NCBI GenBank assembly: GCA_963691705.1
Contig: OY829543.1
Coordinates: 27,055,523 to 27,119,522, forward strand
Length of the DNA stretch: 64,000 bases
Source of the DNA: Viola odorata
Taxonomy: Eukaryota; Streptophyta; Magnoliopsida; Malpighiales; Violaceae
Direction of reading: 5' to 3'
The position numbers and the translations under genes were made by a program. A model generated the notes under the pieces. It was not told where the DNA came from and did no database searches. It saw only the letters and a list, made by a program, of their open reading frames with translations. Positions 25,287 to 35,678 of this stretch are shown in pieces (positions within the stretch are counted from its first letter, which is position 1; the number at the start of each line of letters is the position of its first letter).

Positions 25287-28124
25287 CTAGGGTTGGCGCG
25301 CCTGGTGCGCGCATGACTTCATGGTTTGCGAGGACTTGGCGCGACATTCCTCACGGCTGGCGCGGCCTGTCCGTGAGGTCTTCACGTGGATACGAGTGAG
25401 AGCCCTCAAGTTCGTATCATCTCCTCCCTCTACAAATGGATTCGTCCTCGAATCTACGGGCTCCATTCCTTTGCGAATGTCACACAAAGTACCTACATAG
25501 AAGAGATATGCATCAGCACTATGGAAAAGAGTTGGAAAATAACTAAAAGGTAACTCAAAGCGATGATGGGTAAATAAGTCTGTAGACTTCAAAACACAAG
25601 GAATGTTCTCCCATGGGCGAAGAGTAGGCTTGGGAATTATTACATGAAATGACCCTAAACCACCCTTCACTTAAGGCCTTGACCGCGGGATTGAAGAGAT
25701 TGGCTTGGATAGCTACCGCAAGGCCTCGGATGGCTTAGGCGCGGGGACTTCATGGGATGCTAGGGTTGGCGCGCCTAGTGCACGCATGTCTACATGGTTT
25801 GCGAGGACTTGGCGCGGCATTCCTCATGGCTTTCGCGGCCTATCCATGAGGTCTTCACGTGGATACGAGTGAGAGCCCTCAAGTTCGTATCATCTCCTCC
25901 CTCTACAAATGGATTCGTCCTCGAATCTGCGGGCTCCATTCCTTTGCGAATGTCACACAAAGTACCTACATAGAAGAGATATGCATCAGCACTATGGAAA
26001 AGAGTTGGAAAATAACTAAAAGGTAACTCAAAGCGATGATGGGAAAATAAGTCTGTAGACTTCAAAACACAAGGAATTTTCTCCAATGGGCGAAGAGTAG
26101 GCTTGGGAATTATTACATGAAATGACCCTAAACCACCCTTCACTTAAGGCCTTGACCGCGGGCTTGAAGAGATTGGCTTGGAGAGCTACCGCAAGGCCTC
26201 GGATGGCTTAGGCGCGGGGACTTCATGGGATGCTAGGGTTGGCGCGCCTGGTGCGCGCGTGACTTCATGGTTTGCGAGGACTTGGCGCGGCGTTCCTCAC
26301 GGCTGGCGCGGCCTATCCGTGAGGTCTTCACGTGGATACGAGTGAGAGCCCTCATGCTCGTATCATCCACTCCCTCTTCAAATGGATTCGTTCTCGAATC
26401 TGCGGGCTCCATTCCTTTGCGAATGTCACACAAAGTACCTACATAGGAGAGATATGCATCAGCACTATGGAAAAGGGCTGGAAAATAACTAAAAGGTAAC
26501 TCAAAGCGATGATGTGAAAATAAGTCTGTAGACTTCAAAAGACAAGGAATTTTCTCCCATGGGCGAAGAGTAGGCTTGGGAATTATTACATGAAATAACC
26601 CTAAACCACCCTTCACTTAAGGCTTTGACCGCGGGCTTGACGAGATTGGCTTGGAGAGCTAGCGCAAGGCCTCGGATGGCTTATGCGTGGGGACTTCATG
26701 GGATGCTAGGGTTGGCGCGCCTGGTGCGCGCATGACTTCATGGTTTGCGAGGACTTGGCGCGGCATTCCTCACGGCTGGCGCGGCCTATCCGTGAGGTCT
26801 TCACGTGGATACGAGTGAGAGTCCTCATGTTCGTATCATCTCCTCCCTCTTCAAATGGATTCGTCCTCGAATCTGCGGACTCCATTCCTTTGCGAATGTC
26901 ACACAAAGTACCTACATAGGAGAGATATGCATCAGCACTATGGAAAAGGGTTGGAAAATAACTAAAAGGTAATTCAATGCGATGATGTGAAAATAAGTCT
27001 ATAGACTTCAAAAGACAAGGATTTTTCTCCCATGGGCGAAGAGTAGGCTTGGGAATTATTACATGAAATAACCCTAAACTACCCTTTACTTAAGGCCTTG
27101 ACCGCGGGCCTGAAGAGATTGGCTTGGAGGGCTAGCGCAAGGTCTCGGATGGCTTAGGCGTGGGGACTTCATGGGATGCTAGGGTTGGCGCGCCTGGTGC
27201 GCGCATGACTTCATGGTTTGCGAGGACTTGGCGCGGCATTCCTCACGGCTGGCACGGCCTGTCCGTGAGGTCTTCACGTGGATACGAGTGAGAGCCCTCA
27301 AGTTCGTATCATCTCCTCCCTCTACAAATGGATTCGTCCTCGAATCTGCGGGCTCCATTCCTTTGAGAATGTCACACAAAGTACCTACATAGAAGAGATA
27401 TGCATCAGCACTATGGAAAAGAGTTGGAAAATAACTAAAAGGTAACTCAAAGCGATGATGGGAAAATAAGTCTGTAGACTTCAAAACACAAGGAATTTTC
27501 TCCAATGGGCGAAGAGTAGGCTTGGGAATTATTACATGAAATGACCCTAAATCACCCTTCACTTAAGGCCTTGACCGCGGGCTTGAAGAGATTGGCTTGG
27601 AGAGCTACCGCAAGGCCTCGGATGGCTTAGGCGCGGGGACTTCATGGGATGCTAGGGTTGGCGCGCCTGGTGCGCGCATGACTTCATGGTTTGCGAGGAC
27701 TTGGCGCGGCATTCCTCACGGCTGGCGCGGCCTGTCCGTGAGGTCTTCACGTGGATACGAGTGAGAGCCCTCAAGTTCGTATCATCTCCTCCCTCTACAA
27801 ATGGATTCGTCCTCGAATCTACGGGCTCCATTCCTTTGCGAATGTCACACAAAGTACCTACATAGAAGAGATATGCATCAGCACTATGGAAAAGAGTTGG
27901 AAAATAACTAAAAGGTAACTCAAAGCGATGATGGGAAAATAAGTCTGTAGACTTCAAAACACAAGGAATTTTCTCCAATGGGCGAAGAGTAGGCTTGGGA
28001 ATTATTACATGAAATGACCCTAAATCACCCTTCACTTAAGGCCTTGACCGCGGGCTTGAAGAGATTGGCTTGGAGAGCTACCGCAAGGCCTCGGATGGCT
28101 TAGGCGCGGGGACTTCATGGGATG
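25287..28124 (+). repeat. Six monomers G'-G-H-F'-G-G
   Basis: Starts 25287, 25760, 26233, 26706, 27179, 27652. G'-G-H (25287-26705) matches 21976-23394 at an offset of 3311 bp (seven monomers), sharing GATGGGTAAA, GAATGTTCTCC, CCTAGTGCACGC and the H tags. The last two G copies share CCTAAATCACCC, a mark of a recent single-unit duplication. Confidence 0.88.
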
Positions 28125-30002
28125 CTAGGGTTGGCGCGCCTGGTGCGCGCATGACTTCATGGTTTGCGAGGACTTGGCGCGGCGTTCCTCACGGCTGGCG
28201 CGGCCTATCCGTGAGGTCTTCACGTGGATACGAGTGAGAGCCCTCATGTTCGTATCATCTCCTCCCTCTTCAAATGGATTCGTCCTCGAATCTGCGGACT
28301 CCATTCCTTTGCGAATGTCACACAAAGTACCTACATAGGAGAGATATGCATCAGCACTATGGAAAAGGGTTGGAAAATAACTAAACGGTAATTCAAAGCG
28401 ATGATGTGAAAATAAGTCTATAGACTTCAAAAGACAAGGATTTTTCTCCCATGGGCGAAGAGTAGGCTTGGGAATTATTACATGAAATAACCCTAAACCA
28501 CCCTTCACTTAAGGTTGTGACCGCGGGCTTGAAGAGATTGGCTTGGAGAGCTAGCGCAAGGCCTTGGATGGCTTATGTGTGGGGACTTCATGGGATACTA
28601 GGGTTGGCGCGCCTGGTGCGCGCATGACTTCATGGTTTGCGAGGACTTGGCGCGGCATTCCTCACGGCTGGCGCGGCCTATCCGTGAGGTCTTCACGTGG
28701 ATACGAGTGAGAGCCCTCATGTTCGTATCATCTCCTCCCTCTTCAAATAGATTCGTCCTCGAATCTGCGGGCTCCATTCCTTTGCGAATGTCACACAAAG
28801 TACCTACATAGGAGAGATATGCATCAGCACTATGGAAAAGGGTTGGAAAATAACTAAAAGGTAATTCAAAGCGATGATGTGAAAATAAGTCTGTAGACTT
28901 CAAAAGACAAGGATTTTTCTCCCATGGGCGAAGAGTAGGCTTGGGAATTATTACATGAAATAACCCTAAACTACCCTTTACTTAAGGCCTTGACCGCGGG
29001 CCTGAAGAGATTGGCTTGGAGAGCTAGCGCAAGGTCTCGGATGGCTTAGGCGTGGGGACTTCATGGGATGCTAGGGTTGGCGTGCCTGGTGCGCGCATGA
29101 CTTCATGGTTTGCGAGGACTTGGCGCGGCATTCCTCACGGCTGGCGCGGCCTATCCGTGAGGTCTTCACGTGGATACGAGTGAGAGCCCTCATGCTCGTA
29201 TCATCCACTCCCTCTTCAAATGGATTCGTTCTCGAATCTGCGCGCTCCATTCCTTTGCGAATGCCACACAAAGTACCTACATAGAAGAGATATGCATCAG
29301 CACTATGGAAAAGAGTTGGAAAATAACTAAAAGGTAAATCAAAGCGATGATGGGAAAATAAGTCTGTAGACTTCAAAAGACAAGGATTTTTCTCCCATGG
29401 GCGAAGAGTAGGCTTGGGAATTATTACATGAAATAACCCTAAACCACCCTTCACTTAAGGTTGTGACCGCGGGCTTGGAGAGCTAGCGCAAGGCCTTGGA
29501 TGGCTTATGTGTGGGGACTTCATGGGATACTAGGGTTGGCGCGCCTGGTGCGCGCATGACTTCATGGTTTGCGAGGACTTGGCGCGGCATTCCTCACGGC
29601 TGGCGCGGCCTATCCGTGAGGTCTTCACGTGGATACGAGTGAGAGCCCTCATGTTCGTATCATCTCCTCCCTCTTCAAATGGATTCGTCCTCGAATCTGC
29701 GGGCTCCATTCCTTTGCGAATGTCACACAAAGTACCTACATAGGAGAGATATGCATCAGCACTATGGAAAAGGGTTGGAAAATAACTAAAAGGTAATTCA
29801 AAGCGATGATGTGAAAATAAGTCTGTAGACTTCAAAAGACAAGGATTTTTCTCCCATGGGCGAAGAGTAGGCTTGGGAATTATTACATGAAATATCCCTA
29901 AACTACCCTTTACTTAAGGCCTTGACCGCGGGCCTGAAGAGATTGGCTTGGAGAGCTAGCGCAAGGTCTCGGATGGCTTAGGCGTGGGGACTTCATGGGA
30001 TG
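28125..30002 (+). repeat. Four monomers F-F-H/C-F with a 14-bp deletion
   Basis: Starts 28125, 28598, 29071, 29530. The copies at 28598 and 29530 both begin with GGGATACTAGGG and follow GGTTGTGACC, so they are near-copies two units apart. The copy at 29071-29529 is 459 bp, described separately. Confidence 0.88.
29071..29529 (+). repeat. 459-bp monomer, 14-bp deletion between direct repeats
   Basis: GGGCTTGGAGAGC at about 29471-29483 stands where other monomers have GGCTTG, eight more bases, and a second GGCTTG before GAGAGC. Loss of one 6-bp GGCTTG and the bases between gives exactly 14 bp, which is the product expected from slippage between short direct repeats. The full-length sister copy is at 37098-37570 (same GCGCGCTCC, GGTAAATC and following GGGATACTAGGG). 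Confidence 0.92.
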
Positions 30003-32840
30003 CTAGGGTTGGCGTGCCTGGTGCGCGCATGACTTCATGGCTTACGAGGACTTGGCGCGGCGTTCCTCACGGCTGGCGCGGCCTATCCGTGAGGTCTTCA
30101 CGTGGATACGAGTGAGAGCCCTCATGTTCGTATCATCTCCTCCCTCTTCAAATGGATTCGTCCTCGAATCTGCGGGCTCCATTCCTTTGCGAATGTCACA
30201 CAAAGTACCTACATAGGAGAGATATGCATCAGCACTATGGAAAAGGGTTGGAAAATAACTAAAAGGTAATTCAAAGCGATGATGTGAAAATAAGTCTGTA
30301 GACTTCAAAAGACAAGGATTTTTCTCCCATGGGCGAAGAGTAGGCTTGGGAATTATTACATGAAATAACCCTAAACTACCCTTTACTTAAGGCCTTGACC
30401 GCGGGCCTGAAGAGATTGGCTTGGAGAGCTAGCGCAAGGCCTCAGATGGCTTAGGCGTGGGGACTTCATGGGATGCTAGGGTTGGCGCGCCTGGTGCGCG
30501 CATGACTTCATGGTTTGCGAGGACTTGGCGCGGCATTCCTCACGGCTGGCGCGGCCTATCCGTGAGGTCTTCACGTGGATACGAGAGAGAGCCCTCATGT
30601 TCGTATCATCTCCTCCCTCTTCAAATGGATTCGTCCTCGAATCTGCGGGCTCCATTCCTTTGCGAATGTCACACAAAGTACCTACATAGGAGAGATATGC
30701 ATCAGCACTATGGAAAAGGGTTGGAAAATAACTAAAAGGTAATTCAAAGCGATGATGTGAAAATAAGTCTGTAGACTTCAAAAGACAAGGATTTTTCTCC
30801 CATGGGCGAAGAGTAGGCTTGGGAATTATTACATGAAATAACCCTAAACTACCCTTTACTTAAGGCCTTGACTGCGGGCCTGAAGAGATTGGCTTGGAGA
30901 GCTAGCGCAAGGTCTCGGATGGCTTAGGCGTGGGGACTTCATGGGATGCTAGGGTTGGCGTGCCTGGTGCGCGCATGACTTCATGGTTTGCGAGGACTTG
31001 GAGCGGCATTCCTCACGGCTGGCGCGGCCTATCCGTGAGGTCTTCACGTGGATACGAGTGAGAGCCCTCATGTTCGTATCATCTCCTCCCTCTTCAAATG
31101 GATTCGTCCTCGAATCTGCGGGCACCATTCCTTTGCGAATGTCACACAAAGTACCTACATAGGAGAGATATGCATCAACACTATGGAAAAGGGTTGGAAA
31201 ATAACTAAAAGGTAATTCAATGCGATGATGTGAAAATAAGTCTATAGACTTCAAAAGACAAGGATTTTTCTCCCATGGGCGAAGAGTAGGCTTGGGAATT
31301 ATTACATGAAATAACCCTAAACTACCCTTTACTTAAGGCCTTGACCGCGGGCCTGAAGAGATTGGCTTGGAGAGCTAGCGTAAGGTCTCGTATGGCTTAG
31401 GCGTGGGGACTTCATGGGATGCTAGGGTTGGCGCGCCTGGTGCGCGCATGACTTCATGGTTTGCGAGGACTTGGCGCGGCATTCCTCACGGCTGGCGCGG
31501 CCTATCCGTGAGGTCTTCACGTGGATACGAGTGAGAGCCCTCATGTTCGTATCATCTCCTCCCTCTTCAAATGGATTCGTCCTCGAATCTGCGGGCTCCA
31601 TTCCTTTGCGAATGTCACACAAAGTACCTACATAGGAGAGATATGCATCAGCACTATGGAAAAGGGTTGGAAAATAACTAAAAGGTAATTCAAAGCGATG
31701 ATGTGAAAATAAGTCTGTAGACTTCAAAAGACAAGGATTTTTCTCCCAAGGGCGAAGAGTAGGCTTGGGAATTATTACATGAAATAACCCTAAACTACCC
31801 TTTACTTAAGGCCTTGACCGCGGGCCTGAAGAGATTGGCTTGGAGAGCTAGCGCAAGGTCTCGGATGGCTTAGGCGTGGGGACTTCATGGGATGCTAGGG
31901 TTGGCGCGCCTGGTGCGCGCATGACTTCATGGTTTGCGAGGACTTGGCGCGGCATTCCTCACGGTTGGCGCGGCCTATCCGTGAGGTCTTCACGTGGATA
32001 CAAGTGAGAGCCCTCATGCTCGTATCATCTACTCCCTCTTCAAATGGATTCGTTCTCGAATCTGCGCGCTCCATTCCTTTGCGAATGTCACACAAAGTAC
32101 CTACATAGAAGAGATATGCATCAGCACTATGGAAAAGAGTTGGAAAAAAACTAAAAGGTAACTCAAAGCGATGATGGGTAAATAAGTCTGTAGACTTCAA
32201 AACACAAGGAATGTTCTCCCATGGGAGAAGAGTAGGCTTGGGAATTATTACATGAAATGACCCTAAACCACCCTTCACTTAAGGCCTTGACCGCGGGATT
32301 GAAGAGATTGGCTTGGATAGCTACCGCAAGGCCTCGGATGGCTTAGGCGCGGGGACTTCATGGGATGCTAGGGTTGGCGCGCCTGGTGCACGCATGTCTA
32401 CATGGTTTGCGAGGACTTGGCGCGGCATTCCTCATGGCTTGCGCGGCCTATCCATGAGGTCTTCACGTGGATACGAGTGAGAGCCCTCAAGTTCGTATCA
32501 TCTCCTCCCTCTACAAATGGATTCGTCCTCGAATCTGCGGGCTCCATTCCTTTGCGAATGTTACACAAAGTACCTACATAGAAGAGATATGCATCAGCAC
32601 TATGGAAAAGAGTTGGAAAATAACTAAAAGGTAACTCAAAGCGATGATGGGAAAATAAGTCTGTAGACTTCAAAACACAACGATTTTTCTCCCATGGGCG
32701 AAGAGTAGGCTTGGGAATTATTACATGAAATAACCCTAAACTACCCTTTACTTAAGGCCTTGACCGCGGGCCTGAAGAGATTGGCTTGGAGAGCTAGCGC
32801 AAGGTCTCGGATGGCTTAGGCGTGGGGACTTCATGGGATG
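30003..32840 (+). repeat. Six-monomer unit, first copy (2838 bp)
   Basis: Starts 30003, 30476, 30949, 31422, 31895, 32368. The repeated stretch runs about 29846-32683 and recurs at 32684-35521. Private tags shared by both copies include GGCTTACGAGG (30003/32841), GGAGCGGC (30949/33787), GATACAAG (31895/34733) and GAATGTTACAC (32368/35206). About ten scattered differences separate the copies, so the event is not brand new. Confidence 0.92.
32368..32840 (+). repeat. Chimeric monomer marking the six-unit exchange joint
   Basis: The left part is G (CTCTACAAATGG, AAAACACAA up to 32676 and beyond) and the right part is F (GATTTTTCTCCC from 32684). Between them is the unique base C at 32681 (CACAACGATT). 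The in-register sister joint would be at 29846, exactly 2838 bp upstream. Confidence 0.9.
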
Positions 32841-33299
32841 CTAGGGTTGGCGTGCCTGGTGCGCGCATGACTTCATGGCTTACGAGGACTTGGCGCGGCG
32901 TTCCTCACGGCTGGCGCGGCCTATCCGTGAGGTCTTCACGTGGATACGAGTGAGAGCCCTCATGTTCGTATCATCTCCTCCCTCTTCAAATGGATTCGTC
33001 CTCGAATCTGCGGGCTCCATTCATTTGCGAATGTCACACAAAGTACCTACATAGGAGAGATATGCATCAGCACTATGGAAAAGGGTTGGAAAATAACTAA
33101 AAGGTAATTCAAAGCGATGATGTGAAAATAAGTCTGTAGACTTCAAAAGACAAGGATTTTTCTCCCATGGGCGAAGAGTAGGCTTGGGAATTATTACATG
33201 AAATAACCCTAAACTACCCTTTACTTAAGGCCTTGACCGCGGGCCTGAAGAGATTGGCTTGGAGAGCTAGCGCAAGGCCTCAGATGGCTTAGGCGTGGG

Positions 33300-33370
33300 G
33301 ACTTCATGGGATGCTAGGGTTGGCGCGCCTGGTGCGCGCATGACTTCATGGTTTGCGAGGACTTGGCGCG
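33300..33370 (+). repeat. Internal 42-bp degenerate direct duplication inside the monomer
   Basis: Two stretches, 33300-33327 and 33342-33370, both begin with GACTTCATGG and end with TTGGCGCG, with TGC.AGG in the same place between. The second is one base longer. A third TGGCGCGGC follows about 21 bases after the end motif of the second (CTGGCGCGGC inside dyad 1). The GC-rich part of the monomer therefore seems to have grown by an internal duplication before the 473-bp unit itself was amplified. The pattern recurs in every monomer, for example GACTTCATGG at 398-407 and 440-449. Confidence 0.8.
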
Positions 33371-33375
33371 GCATT

Positions 33376-33405
33376 CCTCACGGCTGGCGCGGCCTATCCG
33401 TGAGG
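33376..33405. other. Hairpin dyad 1, 8-bp arms, 14-nt loop
   Basis: CCTCACGG (33376-33383) is the exact reverse complement of CCGTGAGG (33398-33405); the loop is CTGGCGCGGCCTAT. The dyad is present in most monomers. D and many G monomers carry CCTCATG..CATGAGG instead, with both arms changed in the complementary way (example 22511-22540, perfect 8-bp arms). Some H-like copies (CCTCAAGG, for example in 40409-40881) keep one mismatch. Whether it forms a cruciform or an RNA stem is not shown by the sequence. Confidence 0.85.
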
Positions 33406-33409
33406 TCTT

Positions 33410-33415
33410 CACGTG
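33410..33415. other. CACGTG palindrome between the two hairpin dyads
   Basis: CACGTG lies exactly between dyad 1 and dyad 2 in nearly all monomers; it is CACATG in the copies starting at 49396 and 52233. It equals the core of the plant G-box and of animal E-boxes, but with no promoter around it this is only a motif match. Confidence 0.5.
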
Positions 33416-33445
33416 GATACGAGTGAGAGCCCTCATGTTCGTATC
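33416..33445. other. Hairpin dyad 2, 8 + 4 bp stem with 2-nt bulge
   Basis: GATACGAG then TGAG, tetraloop AGCC, CTCA, a 2-base bulge (TG) and TTCGTATC. In this copy the eighth outer pair is a G-T; in B, C, E and H monomers the right arm is CTCGTATC and all 8 outer pairs are perfect (example 1460-1489). Like dyad 1 it spans exactly 30 nt, and 10 nt separate the two. G monomers change only the bulge (AG). A monomers (GAGGGAGAG) lose one inner pair. Confidence 0.8.
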
Positions 33446-33465
33446 ATCTCCTCCCTCTTCAAATG

Positions 33466-33481
33466 GATTCGTCCTCGAATC
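33466..33481. other. Short dyad 3, GATTCG-TCCT-CGAATC
   Basis: Six-base arms flank a 4-base loop (TCCT or TTCT). The arm is broken in A monomers (GATTCC) and shortened by one base in most D monomers (GATTCTCC), so it is not strictly kept. Confidence 0.7.
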
Positions 33482-33602
33482 TGCGGGCTCCATTCCTTTG
33501 CGAATGTCACACAAAGTACCTACATAGGAGAGATATGCATCAGCACTATGGAAAAGGGTTGGAAAATAACTAAAAGGTAATTCAAAGCGATGATGTGAAA
33601 AT

Positions 33603-33616
33603 AAGTCTGTAGACTT
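33603..33616. other. Near-palindrome 4, AAGTCT-GT-AGACTT
   Basis: Six-base inverted arms flank GT. In F monomers with GTCTATAGAC the element becomes a perfect 14-bp palindrome (example 3496-3509). E monomers (AGACTCC) and B monomers (GAGTCT) lose the outer pair. Confidence 0.75.
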
Positions 33617-33679
33617 CAAAAGACAAGGATTTTTCTCCCATGGGCGAAGAGTAGGCTTGGGAATTATTACATGAAATAA

Positions 33680-33686
33680 CCCTAAA
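33680..33686 (-). other. Plant-type telomere-like heptamer CCCTAAA
   Basis: One CCCTAAA (TTTAGGG on the minus strand) per monomer in the context AACCCTAAAC, followed by an imperfect second CCC. Copies ending ACCACCC match 11 bases of a plant telomere double unit. It is mutated in only a few monomers, for example AACCATAAAC in the copy at 6969 and CCCTAACCC in the copy at 38517. A single heptamer per 473 bp is not a telomere tract. Confidence 0.6.
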
Positions 33687-35678
33687 CTACCCTTTACTTA
33701 AGGCCTTGACTGCGGGCCTGAAGAGATTGGCTTGGAGAGCTAGTGCAAGGTCTCGGATGGCTTAGGCGTGGGGACTTCATGGGATGCTAGGGTTGGCGTG
33801 CCTGGTGCGCGCATGACTTCATGGTTTGCGAGGACTTGGAGCGGCATTCCTCACGGCTGGCGCGGCCTATCCGTGAGGTCTTCACGTGGATACGAGTGAG
33901 AGCCCTCATGTTCGTATCATCTCCTCCCTCTTCAAATGGATTCGTCCTCGAATCTGCGGGCTCCATTCCTTTGCGAATGTCACACAAAGTACCTACATAG
34001 GAGAGATATGCATCAGCACTATGGAAAAGGGTTGGAAAATAACTAAAAGGTAATTCAATGCGATGATGTGAAAATAAGTCTATAGACTTCAAAAGACAAG
34101 GATTTTTCTCCCATGGGCGAAGAGTAGGCTTGGGAATTATTACATGAAATAACCCTAAACTACCCTTTACTTAAGGCCTTGACCGCGGGCCTGAAGAGAT
34201 TGGCTTGGAGAGCTAGCGCAAGGTCTCGGATGGCTTAGGCGTGGGGACTTCATGGGATGCTAGGGTTGGCGCGCCTGGTGCGCGCATGACTTCATGGTTT
34301 GCGAGGACTTGGCGCGGCATTCCTCACGGCTGGCGCGGCCTATCCGTGAGGTCTTCACGTGGATACGAGTGAGAGCCCTCATGTTCGTATCATCTCCTCC
34401 CTCTTCAAATGGATTCGTCCTCGAATCTGCGGGCTCCATTCCTTTGCGAATGTCACACAAAGTACCTACATAGGAGAGATATGCATCAGCACTATGGAAA
34501 AGGGTTGGAAAATAACTAAAAGGTAATTCAAAGCGATGATGTGAAAATAAGTCTGTAGACTTCAAAAGACAAGGATTTTTCTCCCATGGGCGAAGAGTAG
34601 GCTTGGGAATTATTACATGAAATAACCCTAAACTACCCTTTACTTAAGGCCTTGACCGTGGGCCTGAAGAGATTGGCTTGGAGAGCTAGCGCAAGGTCTC
34701 GGATGGCTTAGGCGTGGGGACTTCATGGGATGCTAGGGTTGGCGCGCCTGGTGCGCGCATGACTTCATGGTTTGCGAGGACTTGGCGCGGCATTCCTCAC
34801 GGTTGGCGCGGCCTATCCGTGAGGTCTTCACGTGGATACAAGTGAGAGCCCTCATGCTCGTATCATCTACTCCCTCTTCAAATGGATTCGTTCTCGAATC
34901 TGCGCGCTCCATTCCTTTGCGAATGTCACACAAAGTACCTACATAGAAGAGATATGCATCAGCACTATGGAAAAGAGTTGGAAAAAAACTAAAAGGTAAC
35001 TCAAAGCGATGATGGGTAAATAAGTCTGTAGACTTCAAAACACAAGGAATGTTCTCCCATGGGAGAAGAGTAGGCTTGGGAATTATTACATGAAATGACC
35101 CTAAACCACCCTTCACTTAAGGCCTTGACCGCGGGATTGAAGAGATTGGCTTGGATAGCTACCGCAAGGCCTCGGATGGCTTAGGCGCGGGGACTTCATG
35201 GGATGCTAGGGTTGGCGCGCCTGGTGCACGCATGTCTACATGGTTTGCGAGGACTTGGCGCGGCATTCCTCATGGCTTGCGCGGCCTATCCATGAGGTCT
35301 TCACGTGGATACGAGTGAGAGCCCTCAAGTTCGTATCATCTCCTCCCTCTACAAATGGATTCGTCCTCGAATCTGCGGGCTCCATTCCTTTGCGAATGTT
35401 ACACAAAGTACCTACATAGAAGAGATATGCATCAGCACTATGGAAAAGAGTTGGAAAATAACTAAAAGGTAACTCAAAGCGATGATGGGAAAATAAGTCT
35501 GTAGACTTCAAAACACAAGGAATTTTCTCCAATGGGCGAAGAGTAGGCTTGGGAATTATTACATGAAATGACCCTAAACCACCCTTCACTTAAGACCTTG
35601 ACCGCGGGCTTGAAGAGATTGGCTTGGAGAGCTACCGCAAGGCCTAGGATGGCTTAGGCGCGGGGACTTCATGGGATG

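Larger units (their letters stand above)
33314..33786 (+). repeat. Reference 473-bp monomer (typical F-like copy)
   Basis: This copy is used as the map for internal elements. In order: two adjacent 8-bp palindromes GGCGCGCC (33322-33329) and TGCGCGCA (33333-33340); hairpin dyad 1 (33376-33405); CACGTG (33410-33415); hairpin dyad 2 (33416-33445); short dyad 3 (33466-33481); an AT-rich stretch with GATATGCATC; near-palindrome 4 (33603-33616); CCCATGGG (33637-33644); CCCTAAA (33680-33686); AAGGCCTT and a final GC-rich end leading to the next CTAGGG. The first ~140 bases are GC- and CpG-rich and the next ~190 AT-richer. No promoter, terminator or splice structure is convincing. Confidence 0.95.
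32841..35678 (+). repeat. Six-monomer unit, second copy (2838 bp)
   Basis: Starts 32841, 33314, 33787, 34260, 34733, 35206. It follows the first copy directly. Private changes since duplication include CATTCATTTGCG near 33021, GCTAGTGCAAGG near 33741 and GACCGTGGG near 34656. Confidence 0.92.

Noticed and set aside
33410..33415. G-box/E-box as a functional promoter element, with TTGACC as a W-box
   Set aside because: Six-base motif matches in a 473-bp unit are expected by chance and are then copied by amplification; no TATA box or transcription start context supports them.
33466..33490. CENP-B box (TTCG....A..CGGG) around the TTCG and CGGG of dyad 3
   Set aside because: TTCG and CGGG are both present (ATTCG, TGCGGG) but the spacing does not fit the required seven bases from either TCG, and the internal A is out of place.
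33466..33492. RNA polymerase III B-box or tRNA-derived origin (TTCGA on the minus strand)
   Set aside because: Only the TTCGA core matches; no A-box lies at the proper distance upstream, and no tRNA fold or T-run terminator is seen.
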